From Ficedula albicollis (Eukaryota; Chordata; Aves; Passeriformes; Muscicapidae): a stretch of 64,000 nt of DNA. Positions within the stretch are counted from its first letter, which is position 1. The number at the start of each line of letters is the position of its first letter. The notes under the pieces are model-generated. The model was given only the letters and a program-made list of their open reading frames with translations. It had not been told where the DNA came from and did not search any database. Where the stretch lies: the NCBI RefSeq assembly GCF_000247815.1, contig NC_021674.1, forward strand, positions 78,996,889 to 79,060,888, written 5' to 3'. Positions 1-13,190 of this stretch are shown one piece after another. The position numbers and the translations under genes were made by a program.

Positions 1-1515
1 AGCCATTTACACTGCTGTGCCTCGTTTTGCATGAAGAAGCCCTCGTAAATCAAATACAGGCACACAACTGTGCTAAAGGTCTCCTCTTTATCCACAGGCA
101 GCTACCCTCAGCCTGCTTTTATTTCTCCTCATTCCTATTCTGTTGTTCCTTCAGGATCAGCCTGAGGGCAGCTGAGTTTGTGTTTGCTCCCTGCAGTAAT
201 AAGGTAGTTGATCCCTGATGGTGCAATGGAGACAGAGGGCAGGCAGAGGGGAAGTGCATGGCTGGTGTATTTGGACTGCTTGACAGTTTTATTTTAAGCT
301 CAGGGTCTTCTTGCTACATCTGTAGCCTCTTCTGTTCTCTGCCTTTTGCTTGACATCTCTTGTGCCTAATTCTCTAATCAGCTGGATTATCATCTCTTGG
401 CACCGTGTCCTCACCCACTCTCTAGCCTCTCACCAGTGATTACCTCTCCCCTCTCATCTCTTCTCCACTCTGACACTTCTCTCTGTTTGCTTCTCTGAGT
501 GCCTGTGACTTTTCTCTCTCCTCACCTCCCAGCATCATCCCACCTCCCAGAGGGAGAACAGACAATTTCTGCGAATCTTCTTCCTCGGCGTTGCCTTCAT
601 TCCCGCTGCTCTTTCAAGCTCCTTGGCAGTCGTTCCCCTCTCTGTTCTGGGCAGTGAAACATCTCTCTCTGCCGCCTGCGCCCTCTTTTCTGCTCCCTCC
701 CAACAGCCTGACATACTCACTGTAATGTGCAATGCTTTATCTTCAGCTTCTTCAATTCCTTTTTGCTCACTGCAAACACTGAACAACAGCCACTCTTTCT
801 CACAATTCATTTCCCTCTTCTCACTCCAGCCCCTCTGCCTCCCTGGAAGCGATAGAGCCAGGACTGGGCTCCTGCCCCCTCACTACAGACCTTTCTCCCT
901 GGAAACTTCTCCAGCCGTCCCTCCTCCACCTTACTGTCTGAGCAGCTCTTGATCCATGAGCCCCTAGCCTCTTCAGCAGTCTCTTTCTCCAACGTAGCCC
1001 TGGTCCTCTCCCTTCCGTTTTCTTGAACCCTTCTGTGGAATCCATAACAACACAATTCTTAGCATCCTTCTGGATGTTGCTCCTGGCCCTTCCCCATCCT
1101 TTCACCTTTTCACCATTGCCTCTGGATTTTCCCATTTCAGAGTTTATTTTCATGTCTCTCCTCTCATTTATTGTTACTAAAGACATTTTGCAGGAACATG
1201 TTTTTCAGGATTTTAATTTCACCTCTTTCTTGTTTTCCTTCTGGAAAAATTCTTGCCACATGTAGCAGAGAAGAATGCATGTGTGCATATGTACTTTAGG
1301 TGAGAAATGTGTGTAATGATGGCTACAAATAATATTGAGACACCTAATTAGTAGAGTAAAAGGAGCATTTCTTCCTTCATATGAGAATGGGTTGCTCTGT
1401 TGATAGGACTCTTAATTAAGGACATGTCATTTTTTAATTTTGAAAAGCTCATGCCAGGTGAGGTGAAACACATAAATATAATAATACCTATTTTTAAGAT
1501 ACAGTAATTAAACAT

Positions 1516-1640
1516 TGTGCATATGTGTGTGCATGTATATAGTTATATGTATATATGTGCACATATATGTCTACATATATATGTATGGTTGTATATAGAC
1601 ACACACACATATATAACTATAGGCACATGCACATATGTGT
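1516..1640. repeat. Alternating purine-pyrimidine (TA/TG/CA) block
   Basis: A run of mixed TA, TG and CA dinucleotide steps with several short palindromes such as GTGCACATATATG and CACATATGTG. It is a degenerate dinucleotide microsatellite. Sequences of this kind can take up Z-DNA or cruciform forms under superhelical stress; that is general knowledge and not shown here. Confidence 0.6.
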
Positions 1641-1729
1641 CTGCTTTTAAGATGCTATATATGATGCTGTGATGGAATGGCACATATGTGTCTGCTTTTA
1701 AGATGCTATATACGATGCTGTGATGGAAT
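1630..1729. repeat. Tandem duplication, 2 copies, period 51
   Basis: Copies at 1630-1678 and 1681-1729, differing at one base in 49. The unit begins CACATATGTGTCTGC and ends GATGGAAT. It lies at the edge of the dinucleotide block. Either a local duplication or two alleles placed side by side by the assembler. Confidence 0.85.
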
Positions 1730-2336
1730 ATCATCATGCCATTCACGATCCAGTGATGGCTGTCCTGTATTTCATCAAGCAACAGGTATTTATTTAAAGC
1801 ATTTTAACATTCCCTTGAGCATATAACCAAATTGTGTCTTACTTGCACTTTAAATTCTTGAGGTAATGGCATGAATCTGTGGATAGACTTACCTGATCTT
1901 GACCTCTGATAAATATAAATTAACTGAGCCTATTTCTACAAGACTCGAAGTGTCCTAATGGCAAAATATTCATTCAAAATTGTCTCTTCCTTTCCTGAAG
2001 CTATGTCTCTATGTGGTCATGTTTGTCTAAAAAGACTGGACTGGGTCCTGTATAACAATGTTGTCATTCTTATGACAGTCCAACAAACAAAGTTCATTGA
2101 TTTAGTTAGAAAGACTTGTGGAGTGATTTTTTAATTTTTTTTTTTTTTAGTTGCAGTCTGCAATTTAGGTTAGGTGCATTTAGGATAGGCAGAAGTTGAG
2201 GGGGAAGTAAGAAAAAAGCATGCTTGTTTTTACATTGCGGACTGTTCTCCTGTACATGAGACAAACTCCCTGGCAAGCACTAGACTTTGCCATCTAGGCT
2301 GGTCCCCTTTTTAGCACAAAAATTGCTGTAGGGGGT

Positions 2337-2660
2337 TTGCAGGCACTGAGAAGTATTGATTGTTTCCTAGCACACTGTTTGTATTACATATTTCAGTTAA
2401 TAATTCGTAATGCTTTTAGATTAGTTTCGTTTGAAATACTAATCAATGAGCTTTATAGATCTCCCGCTTTATATATCTCCTGCTTTTTACATAAACATGG
2501 CAATCTCCCGTGGAGCAGAGGAGTTTTACTTTATCCCAGATTGTTTATGCTATATAATTATTAATCTGTGGTTTAATCTCCTTGTCCTCGTGCTTTTATG
2601 GCTTGATCCCGCTTGTTGCAAGGGATCTCAAATCTAATTAAAGGGCATGGATTAATGGCA
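2337..2660. promoter_or_regulatory. Candidate intronic enhancer (homeobox/FOX/RUNX motifs)
   Basis: AT-rich unique sequence free of repeats, with many TAAT cores. At 2541-2574 there are, side by side, a forkhead-like TGTTTATG, a TAATTATTAATC homeodomain/HNF1-like site (2555-2566) and a RUNX-type TGTGGTTT (2567-2574). This texture is typical of conserved non-coding elements in the deserts around developmental and lymphoid regulators such as BACH2. I see motifs only; conservation or activity cannot be judged from one sequence. Confidence 0.3.
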
Positions 2661-3588
2661 CTCAACACCTTCACAAGTAAATACTGGAATGTGCCAGCTA
2701 CATCCTGTTGCATGAAGATCTCCTGATCTCCTGCCTCTTACTCTACCTGTGCAGCAAAAACAGGACTGGCTGCTCTGTGTCTTGTAATTTCACTCAACAA
2801 AGTTTCATTCTATGAAGCCTTATTTTGAAATAGGTTTTCCAGACTTCAGGTGCACAGAGTTACAGTTTTCCTGCTGTGATGTTCTCTCAGACTGCTGTTG
2901 GAAAACCACCACCAAAGTGTTTTAGCTGAGGGGGAAAGAAAAAAGAAAAAGGAAAATAAAGCTTGTTGATTTCCCAACGTTCAGCATTTTTTTGAGCTCT
3001 TCTAAAGCTCTGGTGCCCTCATGCTGTGGAGCAAAAACATGAGATCTCACCTGGAGATTGGGCTGGGGACATACTGCTGCTGTGGCTGGAAATCCACCTG
3101 GCGAACCGGAAAGTTTGCTAAGGAAAACCCAGGGCAGCTAGTGGCTTCTGCTCAATTCATCCTTGAAAGTTGAGTTTCTGACAAAACAGGGGGACCTGTG
3201 CTCTGCTTGCTCCATCTGCATTTGATGTGGTGTTCCACACTGCTCGGGTGGAATTTTGCTGACCACTGATGGTCAGCCAGTTCTGCTTGGGAAGCAGGAA
3301 CCTCCTGGCTCCTACCCTCATCCTCACCCTCGTGAGCTCAGGGGTCAGGTTACACAATGGCACCTTCAGTTTGTTTAAAGCAAGGAAATTATGCACAAAA
3401 GCTGTTAAAAGAATATAAGGTTGTCAAGTCAAGTGAGAAATGTTATAACATCGCCTGCTCAGCCTTCAATTGAATCCTGCGTGCATGCAAATTTGACAGT
3501 CTTTAATTGCATGTCTCCAAGATCTGTGGAGAATATAGCTTCTCAATTCACATCAGAAAAATCATACAGACTTTTTTCTTCTCAGATT

Positions 3589-4148
<560 letters not shown>

Positions 4149-5399
4149 GCATTCTCTCTTAAAGATTGTCCAGACTGGAGGTATGGGTGTGCATTTCATC
4201 AGCCAGGCAAGGCTTCCACAGGTCACAGCTGCCCAAAACACAGCCCTGAGCAAACCTGCCTTGGTCCTGAATGTAGTGTGGCAGTGATGATTGCCACTGA
4301 GCAGGCAAGGACCTCACTAATTCCTTTTGTGTTGTTCTCAGATATGGTACAGCCAGGGTGTCCTAGAGTGTGTGTCTCCTGGTGGATGGAGAGGAAAGGG
4401 AGGAAGTAGCAGCAGGTGGCACTCACTGTGCTGTGAGGGTGGACAAGGCTTGGGATTTTGTGGGTCTGCAGAGGCTGTGGGGAATGTCTGGTGGCCTCTT
4501 TCTCTAACAACAGTACATTCCCCTTGAAGACAGATGAGCAGACGGGGGCTGTAAATAACCATAGAGGGAGAGAGTGACATCAGTGAATACCCGACCACAT
4601 AAACCAGCCTTACGTAAGTCTGGTGTAACTCTAAACCAGTGGATGTAAGTCTGAGCCATTAGGATTGCACAAGAATCACATTGTTTGGCATTTTATTAGC
4701 CAGGTTTCTAGCATTATGGCAGGGGCATTGGAGAGAGTGGTACCTGAGCGGGAATCCAAAAGATTTTCAGTTGGAGTGGTTCTCTTACAAAAATGGACTG
4801 GAAAATACATGTTTGCAACTTGTTGCGTGAGAAAATGAAGCAAGAAGGGAAGCAATTTTTCAAACAGTACTATTTGTGGACAGTCTTAAATAAAATCAAT
4901 TATGGGGTCTCAAATCCCGTACAGTGACCTTGTGCAATCAGAGTACATCATCTACTAGGGGATTATGAATTTATGCATGCACTGTACTCAGAATTGGAAA
5001 AGATGTTTTCCAAAGTTAGAAACTGTTGTGTTGGCATAACATTGCATTTAAAGTAAAAAGCGTTGAACGCACTGGGAATTGTTAAAGAATATTCTGCCAG
5101 CTCTCAAAATTAGAATTTTACGCTGCCATCAATAACAAAAAAGTTACTCTAATGAGAAGCCACTCTGGTTAAATGAAGAAATACAAGTCGTGATAAAACA
5201 TTTATTAGTTTAATATCCAAAAAGGGAGAATAGAAAAGGCAGAAGTATTCCCCAGGTGTTTTTTGTATTTGAAACTGGAAGAGGATGTGTCCATCCTGTG
5301 TGGTAATATGGAAAGAAGAGAAAGTTTGCTGCTTATAACAAAGGAGGATCTGGGAGGCAAAAGTGGTTGAAATTAAACATTCTCATATCCTACTAACTT

Positions 5400-5780
5400 C
5401 TGCATCCAGGAATTTTAAAGGAAGTAGCTGAAAAGCTCTGTTAAGTGGCTGGTAATTTATAATAAATCTTGGGAAATGGGAAATTCCAGAAAATTGGAGG
5501 GCTGCCAACTGTATTTCCGATATTTCAAAAAGATAAAAGGGATGTCCCGGGGAACTGATGGCTGGTTTAGCTTGACGTCAGTCCAGGGTAAAATAGTGGA
5601 ACAGCTCTTTCAGAATCTGTCAAGGGAGAACTTGGAGGTTAAAGGTATAGATAATTCCAGTAACAGTTGAAGAGAGAGCCTGTCAAAAAAAACTCCCTGG
5701 ATTTCTTTGCTCTGTCAGAATTGCAAGCCAGTGTGATAAAGGCAGCTGTTGATTTGCCTTTAGGAGGCCAGAGTAGGTGG
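5400..5780 (+). mobile_element. CR1/L3-type LINE remnant, reverse transcriptase part
   Basis: The + strand reads like the ORF2 reverse-transcriptase region of chicken-repeat-1 type LINEs. A translated stretch at 5476-5670 contains KKIKGMSRGTDGWFSLTSVQ and then GKIVEQL, matching the family pattern KKGxxxxxxNYRPVSLTSVxGKIxEQ. The nucleotide text around GATGTCCCGGGGAACT and GACGTCAGTCCAGGGTAAAAT is also typical. The copy is truncated at both ends and diverged, so it is an old inactive fragment. Boundaries are approximate. Confidence 0.75.
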
Positions 5781-5930
5781 TCCTTTCTGCCTTTCAGGTT
5801 TGTGAACCATATAAGGAATGCCCAGAGATTAAAACTCCCATGACAGAGTTTCAAACAGAAGTAATCAAGCCACTCTGTTTCCCTGGGATGAAGCATGGCT
5901 TAGTTTTGGGTTTGGGGTGTTAATCTCCTA

Positions 5931-5995
5931 TTTGATTTGATTTGATTTGATTTGATTTGATTTGATTTGATTTGATTTGATTTGATTTGATTTGA
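5931..5995. repeat. (TTTGA)13 pentanucleotide microsatellite
   Basis: Thirteen perfect head-to-tail TTTGA units with no interruption, so likely polymorphic in length. It lies about 150 bp downstream of the LINE remnant. Confidence 0.97.
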
Positions 5996-6884
5996 TGGCT
6001 TTTGCAGGTTTAAGTGTGTTTGAGTACATTGTAGCTCTGTGGGGGTAAAGAAAAAAAACAAGCTTCAAAAAGCTTCATGAAAAGTTCAACAAATAATGCA
6101 AGTATTTTCAAACAAAGATAAAATCCAAGTCCTTCTTATGCCAGTCTCTGTAGCTTTAATCCCTTGTTCTTTACCATGGCAAAGAAGGTTTCATAAGCTC
6201 CTCTGGATCTTACAGGAGAAGGAAAGCTTGTGTTTGCCTTCTGCTGGCTTTGCAGTGCTTTGAGAAACTGCAGATACAGATGCCACATTGTCTTTAGGTA
6301 CCCTCAGAATGAGTACCCAAATGCATCAAATATTTTCTTTTTAGCTGGGCCCTTTCAGACTGCAGTGGCAGTGAGTCCAAGTGTCCATTTTTGTCCCACA
6401 TCCTCTCCTTACCTTGGCTGGTGGGTGTTGGCAGCAGAATTGATTGCTTTCCGTGCACCTTTCTCCATGGGATGATTTACTGTCTACAGCAGGAAAGGCA
6501 GTCAAGTTCCAGAACTGGGGCCAGTCCATGGAAAAAGGGACTTTAAATAGGCATCTAGGTATATGTCAGACTCTGAGAATAGTGGGAAGGCTTGCAACTC
6601 CTGCTTAAACCTTCTGATAACAAAACTGCAGTTCTCGGATCTTTACGGGATTAAAGCAGCAGTCAGAATCCCTTGGTGTAATCCAGGTATCCCTTGGCAC
6701 TTGCTCTGAGTTTCTAAACAGTCATTTCAGTGATCTGATCACTTGATCATTAGAAAAACATGTGAAAGTAGGTTTTTTGCATGTATTGATAGTACTTCCA
6801 AGATTCAGAGGTGTAAATCTGTGGGTCCTAATTCAGAAGTCGTTAGAATATATTTATTTATTTGTTTAGTTACTTAGTTATAGA

Positions 6885-7023
6885 TTAGTCAAAATCTATG
6901 ATCTAACCATAAAGAAGCATTTTTTCCTTCAGTTTTCAAGGGGGAACATTACAGTTAGTCAAAATCTATGATCTAACCATAAAGAAACATTTTTTCCTTC
7001 AGTTTTCAAGGGAGAACATTACA
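6885..7023. repeat. Tandem duplication, 2 copies, period 70
   Basis: Copies at 6885-6954 and 6955-7023, directly abutting, with two mismatches (AAGAAGCAT/AAGAAACAT and GGGGAACA/GGAGAACA). The unit starts TTAGTCAAAATCTATG. No other copy seen in the window. Confidence 0.9.
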
Positions 7024-8605
7024 ATTGGTATCCATTTGGTTGTGAAAGATGCTGCACAGACAGATAGTGACCCACTCTTCAAGGAGAAGGCAACACCTGT
7101 ACCCTTTCCCAAGAGCAGAAGGTGCAAAGTTACACCCTACACAAGTCTGTCCCAAATTTAACCCAGTGACCTACTGCATGCTTCCCTGCTCTTCACACAT
7201 TAATCACAACAGACAAGTTCCAAAGGACATGCCAGTTTGTGTCCCAAGGAAGGATGAAAGATGTTTTGACCACCTGCTAACTTGCAGCAGAGATGAAGAG
7301 CTTGCATTTTAGGGGGTAAAACAAAGAGAGCAGATTTTTCCCACAACAACTATGTAGTATGACAGGAGAAAATGGGATTGGGTTGCTGTCCCAGCCTCTG
7401 ATATTTGTGTAGTCAAAGATGTTTGCAGTGGTTTTGGCCGTAGCCTCTCAAGCAGATGGAACTTCTTCCATCAGTTCTGCAGATAGGCTGGAAAAGCAGT
7501 AATTAGTACAGCTTAGGGAAGGAAAAAAAACAATTTTGAGAGAGAACTTTCCTGTTTACTTTATTGTGTGCTGTTTTGTGATTTTTTGGGGGTTTTGTTT
7601 TTGTTTTTCTTTTGTTTTTTTCTTTTTTAAAAAGTAAAAACAAACAACCAAAATTTCAAGTACAGAGCTTCAGCACTGAATTCCACTGGAGCTTTAAACT
7701 TGAGAATAGAACATAAAGGAAGTTAATAACTTTTATTCAAATGACTTGGTAGCATAATCTTTGACATTCAAAGGCTGCTAAAAGGAGCTGCACAGCGCTG
7801 CTGTTCATAATTTGTAGCTTCCAAACTTTGGTGGCATTAGGGCAGTAACAGCTGTGCCTTAATTCTTACATTAACAGAAGGGGTGTCAAATACAGAGGCA
7901 ACTTCTTTACTATCCTGGGGTATTGTCATACTGGCAAGTGACCTGGGTATTTGACAAACCATTTGTATTCAGCAATTCCATCATTTCAGATGGCTTTTCT
8001 GCAGTGTGAGTTATACATACATGTACACATATGCCCACACAGATACACATAAATTATTTAAAGATTTAGGAAAAAAGGGGAAGCCATAACACTGTGTCAC
8101 TCCTCAAGCAAAACCCCCAAATAGTCATTTAAAGCAAGGAAAGTAGTGGGGCTTTGCCAGAATTTCCGGCCCCTGTTTGGGTGGAGACCTTAAACATTTT
8201 CAGAGAGTTTACCAAGCTGGAAGGCAAAATAAAACCAAATCACTATTTCATTTTTCCATCTCAGGTTCTTTAATCTGGCAACCCAGCTCACCCGAGAACA
8301 ATCCTAAAAGTTGTGTCTTTTACCCAAGGCTGTGAAACCAGTGACTACTTCAGAAGAACATAATATGTTGTTTGTTGTGCTTGGTGGTTTCCTGGCAGTG
8401 TTTCAGTGTTGGGCATTCCCCATTCTGCTTTGAATAAGCTATTTTGAGTAGCAGACTTAGTTCCGGTCCCTTTCACCGGGGCCAACTACTGTAAAGAGCA
8501 ATGTGAAAGCTGCGAGAGGAGGTTTTGTCAGGAAAGAGTTCTGTGCTTCTTACTTTCCGGGTTCATATATAGCAGTTAAGTAGCATCTGAGAATTAAGGA
8601 TCAAG

Positions 8606-8701
8606 GACAGTTTTTGTGTTGTTCCTCCTGTTTTCCTACCTGGCCAAATGGAAGACAGTTTTTGTGTTGTTCCTCCTGTTTTCCTTCCTGGCCAAATGGA
8701 A
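8606..8701. repeat. Tandem duplication, 2 copies, period 48
   Basis: Copies at 8606-8653 and 8654-8701 with one mismatch. The unit starts GACAGTTTTTGTGTTG and ends CCAAATGGAA. It abuts the CR1 tail that follows directly. Confidence 0.9.
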
Positions 8702-8778
8702 GGTGTCCCTGACCATGGCAGGGGGGTTGGAACTAGATGATTTTTAAGGTCCCTTCCAACCCAAACCATTCTGTGAAT
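8697..8778 (+). mobile_element. CR1 LINE 3' end
   Basis: Carries the text of the CR1 3' end in order: GGTGTCCCTGACCATGGCAG, GGGGGGTTGGAACTAGATGA, AAGGTCCCTTCCAACCCAAA, CCATTCTGTGAA. This is the most diagnostic part of avian CR1 elements, which are usually severely 5'-truncated, as here. The terminal ATTCTATGA-type repeats have decayed to a single degenerate copy. Confidence 0.93.
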
Positions 8779-8866
8779 GTCTTTCCCCACGCATCTACCA
8801 TGCCTCTTTCCTGAGGGCATCATCAGTTTGTTTACAGAACATTGAAAATGCATGTTAAACTAAGCC

Positions 8867-8932
8867 TGACTCACCCAGTGTAGGAAAATTAGTAGTATAA
8901 TTATATAATTTTTACTGAGTCATAAAAATATT
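8867..8932. promoter_or_regulatory. Two AP-1/BACH-type sites
   Basis: TGACTCA at 8867-8873 and TGAGTCA at 8926-8932, 59 bp apart, just downstream of the CR1 tail. The 7-mer is bound by AP-1 and, with flanking GC, by CNC-MAF dimers. By chance one such 7-mer is expected about every 8 kb. Binding is not shown. Confidence 0.3.
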
Positions 8933-10379
8933 CATGTGTGTACTTTGCCTAGTAGGTCTGTATAGAATGTATAGGTCAGTGCATGTACTGTGTGTAAACA
9001 TTATTTGCATGTTAACTAAAGTCCCTAGAGAATGTGAGCTCTCATTACCTTGTTCATCTGGGTTACTCTCCCAAGAAACAATAACAACACAACCCTCTGA
9101 AGTCAAGAAATAGGTTTTATCTCTGTGTGGATCTTAAATCTGTTTGGACTCTTCAAAGCAACCTCCACTGGGAATCCCTGACTCCTTATGGTACCAATCT
9201 CTGAACAACCTGAAGCACAATTTCTTTAGAGTAGACACCTGGGGTTTAAATAAACATTCATCACAGAGACTACAGGCATCCTGACAGTACTTAAAAAAAA
9301 AAAAAAAAGATTCAATGTAGACATGAAGCTGTGGTACCTTTTTGCTCATGTGTGCATTCTGCCAATAGCAAAACCATTGTGAATAACCAAAATGCTACAG
9401 ATTAAAGTCATATTCAGCAATTCTGTTTAAAGATCTGTCTAAAAAATCTGTTTAAAGGATCAGTCTCCTTTTTTTTTTCACAGTATCCATCCAGTTGTGC
9501 TGTAGGGTCTAGGTCCAGTATAAGAAAAGCAGTGAGTGACTTTGCAGTGGGACTTACTTCCAGCATCAAAGCCTCTGTACTGTGATGACAAAAGCGCTGT
9601 TCAAAAACAGCCATTCCACAGTCTGCAGGATACATCCCCGTTCTCATCGGTTTAGCTAAGGAAGGCGTTTCCCGTATTCTCGTCTCCATTTGGAATCCAT
9701 GTGAAGCTTGCCATACAGGAATGGGCTCCTGGCCCAGCCCTGCAGCCAGCCCAGGCACTGATGCTTCTGCTTACTGCCTGTGGTGTAGCTCGTGGGGGAC
9801 CAGTCTGTGGCCCTTGAGCCACTTGCAGTGTTCAGCAGTTCCAAGGGTGCTCCCTGGGCTGTGGACACTCACTGTGTTGGAGCCACGCTGACCTCCTCAG
9901 CCACAGGAATTCTTGCCTCTAGGAGATGTTAGCAAATGTCTGCAGGGCCCTGCTGTGTGCCCAGCCAGACCTGCCTGTCTGGGAGGCCCATGGTTAAATT
10001 CTCCCTGGGTTTCTCTTAGCTGTTCCCCTTCCCACTCACGGTCCAGGGAAGGTCCTTCAAGGCACTATGGTCAGGAGCGCCAGCCACCACTCCTGGGAGC
10101 AGCACTGCAGCTGCTGGCCAGGAGTGCTCTACAGTGTCCTTTGCAGTTGTCCATGTACCTTCTGCTTTACAGAAGAAGCTACTTAATCAAAGTTCATTTC
10201 TTAAGACAATCTTGCTAATGGCCCTGGCACCCACAGTATGTTTGGCAGGAGGAAAGTCCACGTAGCCTGGCTGCCTGCAAGTCTATTTCAATTATCTGGG
10301 GTGCTCAGAGAAGAAGACATTAATATTGCTGAGGATGACATAGCAAATTACTACTGCTCCCTAACCTTTTTAAATTGCT

Positions 10380-10860
10380 AACACTGTTGTAATCTGTAAT
10401 TACAGAAATCAGTGTGAGAATTGTGGCACAGTATAATTATCTTTCCTGATACTTTATTGCTGTATGAATTATTAATCAAAATCAGTCTTGTATAGTATTT
10501 GCGGCAACTAAGAAGAATAATCTATAATTAAATTTCGTTGTTTCTATTTTTGTGCTGGTGTTTTATGATGTTGTAATTGATAATTAATTGGTTAAAAATT
10601 CACACAATTCTTGGGAGTTTCATATGACTATGACTGCTCAGTATTCAGCATTTATTAATTGAATAATGGGCTCACTGAAGAGACCTTTGTATATAGTCTG
10701 CTGTCATTACAATGAGCTCTCAAAAATGGTGAATTAATCATTAGGCCTTTCAATAGTTTCTTTTTAAAGGAAAGCAGTGACAATATAATCATATCCTTTG
10801 TTGTTATAGCTATAATTGAGAGATCGTAATAACCAATTATAAGCATGGTCATTTTAGGAG
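10380..10860. promoter_or_regulatory. AT-rich block, candidate conserved non-coding element
   Basis: Repeat-free AT-rich DNA with many TAATTA/ATTAAT cores, including the 12-bp perfect palindrome CTGTAATTACAG at 10394-10405 and the near-palindromic region around GATAATTAATTGG (10578-10592). It is a candidate homeodomain-rich enhancer in texture only; no conservation data can be obtained here. Confidence 0.27.
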
Positions 10861-12429
10861 CTCTGAAGTGTCAGTTACTGATAACTTTCTTTAAAAACAA
10901 AGTGTTGATTACACAGAACAAGTCTTTTCATAGAAAAAATATTAGGAGATGGGGAAGGAAGCCTGGAAAACTATTTTCCTCCCACTTGCCACTTAAAAAC
11001 AGTGCATGTTTATCCCTAAAAACTGTCAAGTCTGATGTGCTTCTGCTGCCAATTGTCAGAAGTACAAGCTGCTCTCAACTTTTTTTCATTATTTTATCAT
11101 CATTCTCCCCATTTTTTTCTGAGTACCTTTTGCTAAATTGTTAGGAGGGAAAAAAAAAACTAGAAAACGTCAGAACAAAAGAGTGTTTTTTCACGTTCTC
11201 TGCCTGAATCCCGTTGAACAGAAGTACTGTGAGACGTTTACGTGCGAATCTGTAATGCAGACTCCAGCTACTGCTGACCAAAGAGCCTTAGATGTGTTCA
11301 AGCTGGCCACTTCAAACTGTTCCTAAGATTCTTTCTTCTGCTGTTAGTGGAGCTGATTGAGAGAATGTGAACTAAAAATAATCCCAGTTCAGTATTGATC
11401 CTCTCTTAACACAATAAGGAGAAAATCAGGAGTCACCTTGCGTAGCAGGACATAAAATGTGATCTTCAGTTTACTCTTCCAAGCAAAACCTGTGGTTCAT
11501 TTTACACCAGGTCAGGTACTGCCGTTCCTAAATGAGGAGTCACAGTGTTACCTGTTGGCTTCTCTATTAAAATGTAGCATTGCAGGCATAATGAGGAGAT
11601 GCTGATAAACCTTTTTAGGCCTTTGCAGTGAAGTTGCTGGGAGTCCTCTGCGCACTGTTGTGGATGTGATGTCCTGTTTACATCGCCTAGGGTACAAGGA
11701 GGAGAATGAGATGATGCCTTTAGGTCCCTCTTTTCCCCTGTCCTTGCTGGTGGTTTGTCATGGACAGACTACAAAGATGCTTCTGTAGTTTATACACCCT
11801 TTATGAGTTGAATTTAGCATCATATGGCTTCTCCTGTCCTAAACCAGCTGCTCTGCTGGAGCCTTTGGGAACAGGAGTCCCTGGTGTCAGTAATCTTTGG
11901 ACAGATGTTTTCTGCTGCTTGCTTTCAACAACTTGGTCCCGCACAACTTCAGTTTGAAAAAGGAGAGCACCAGGCAGCATGCCCATCGCTGTCTCCCAGA
12001 GCTGGGGACACAGAGGGTCAGGAGGTCTAGAAAGCAGTAGATTTGGGGTTTCATCTGTGTTGACATCCATCAAATAATTTGTTGCTTTGTTTTGCTCTGG
12101 TTAATAGGTCAGGAAGAATGGATAAGGCAAGCACATTTGTTGTTGGGCAGTGGAATATTGTCTGTGGAATATTGGACAGTGGAATATACATACTGCAGCA
12201 TGTAAATATTCGTCCCATGTAAACTTGTACTCTCAGTAATGTGACTCTGGATATTTTTATTAGGAGTAACTAATCCTTTTACATATGCAGTGAATTCTTT
12301 GCTCAGTAACATGCAGCAGTGGTCAGTTGTACATATGGTTTATTGCACTGACTGTGAAATTTTTCAAGGAAAAACAAAGCAACCATCCTGCTATGAGGAT
12401 GGAATACTATTTTGGTTCATTTCAATGGT

Positions 12430-13190
12430 CAGATATCACAGCCTCTCCAGGCAACCTGTTCCTCAGGTTTTTTCTTTATATTCAGTCTAAACCTGTGTTG
12501 TTTCAAATTGTTCCCAGTGTCTGGCGCTCCCCACGATCATGTCATTGACCTTGTAGGAGTGTCAGGCTGCTGTGAGGACCATGTATGTACATGCAGGCAG
12601 TCTGCCATCCAAGAATTAAGTGTGCCCAACCTTGCTGTAGCTCCAGGGGTCAGAGAAGCTCGGACATATTGAACAGCATGACTGCAGCCAGATGTAAGCC
12701 AGTTCCTGGAGAAATTTCACTGCTAACCTGCTGAAAATTGTCCCTGCATTCCTCCTCAGTTGAATACAGTTTATCCTAAGTGATTTCCACTCTGATGCAA
12801 CTTCTCAGCTTATGACAACTGAGCTTCTCTAACAGCCACTTCTAAAGGTTTTGTCAAAGAATTTCTGAAAGTCAGCACTAATTACACATACCAGTGTTCC
12901 TCACTGCTAGTTTGGCACACTTCAGGAATTCTAATAGAGCCCACTGGAGACATGACTTCCCCTTGCAGAAGCCATGCTGCTTTGTCATGATGATAATTTG
13001 CCTGGTTAAGTGCTCTGTAGCTCTGCCATGATAGAGATTTACCTTTTCACATAATTAGCCCAGTTCTGTCTGATGCAGGACTTTCTGGTGTGTCTTGATA
13101 AGATTTTCTCTCCCCTCACGTTTCCCTTTAAACACAGACACCACATTGCCTGAGCTCCAGTTTTGTGAGGCAGGAGCTGGTTTTTTATGA
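12430..13190 (-). mobile_element. Old CR1/L3-like LINE remnant, reverse orientation
   Basis: On the + strand 12437-12530 reads as the complement of the CR1 3' region (CAGCCTCTCCAGGCAACCTG followed by TTCCTCAGG and CAGTCTAAACCTGTG). At 12940-13180 there are pieces typical of the complement of LINE ORF2 (GACTTCCCCTTGCAGAAGCC then ATGCTG; CCCTTTAAACACAGACACCA then CATTGCCTGAGCTCCAGTT). The middle (12540-12860) is only weakly similar. Together this looks like a single, badly decayed minus-strand LINE or two adjacent fragments. Confidence 0.55.

Noticed and set aside
5476..5670. 64-codon open frame as a small gene
   Set aside because: Reverse-transcriptase text of a LINE remnant.
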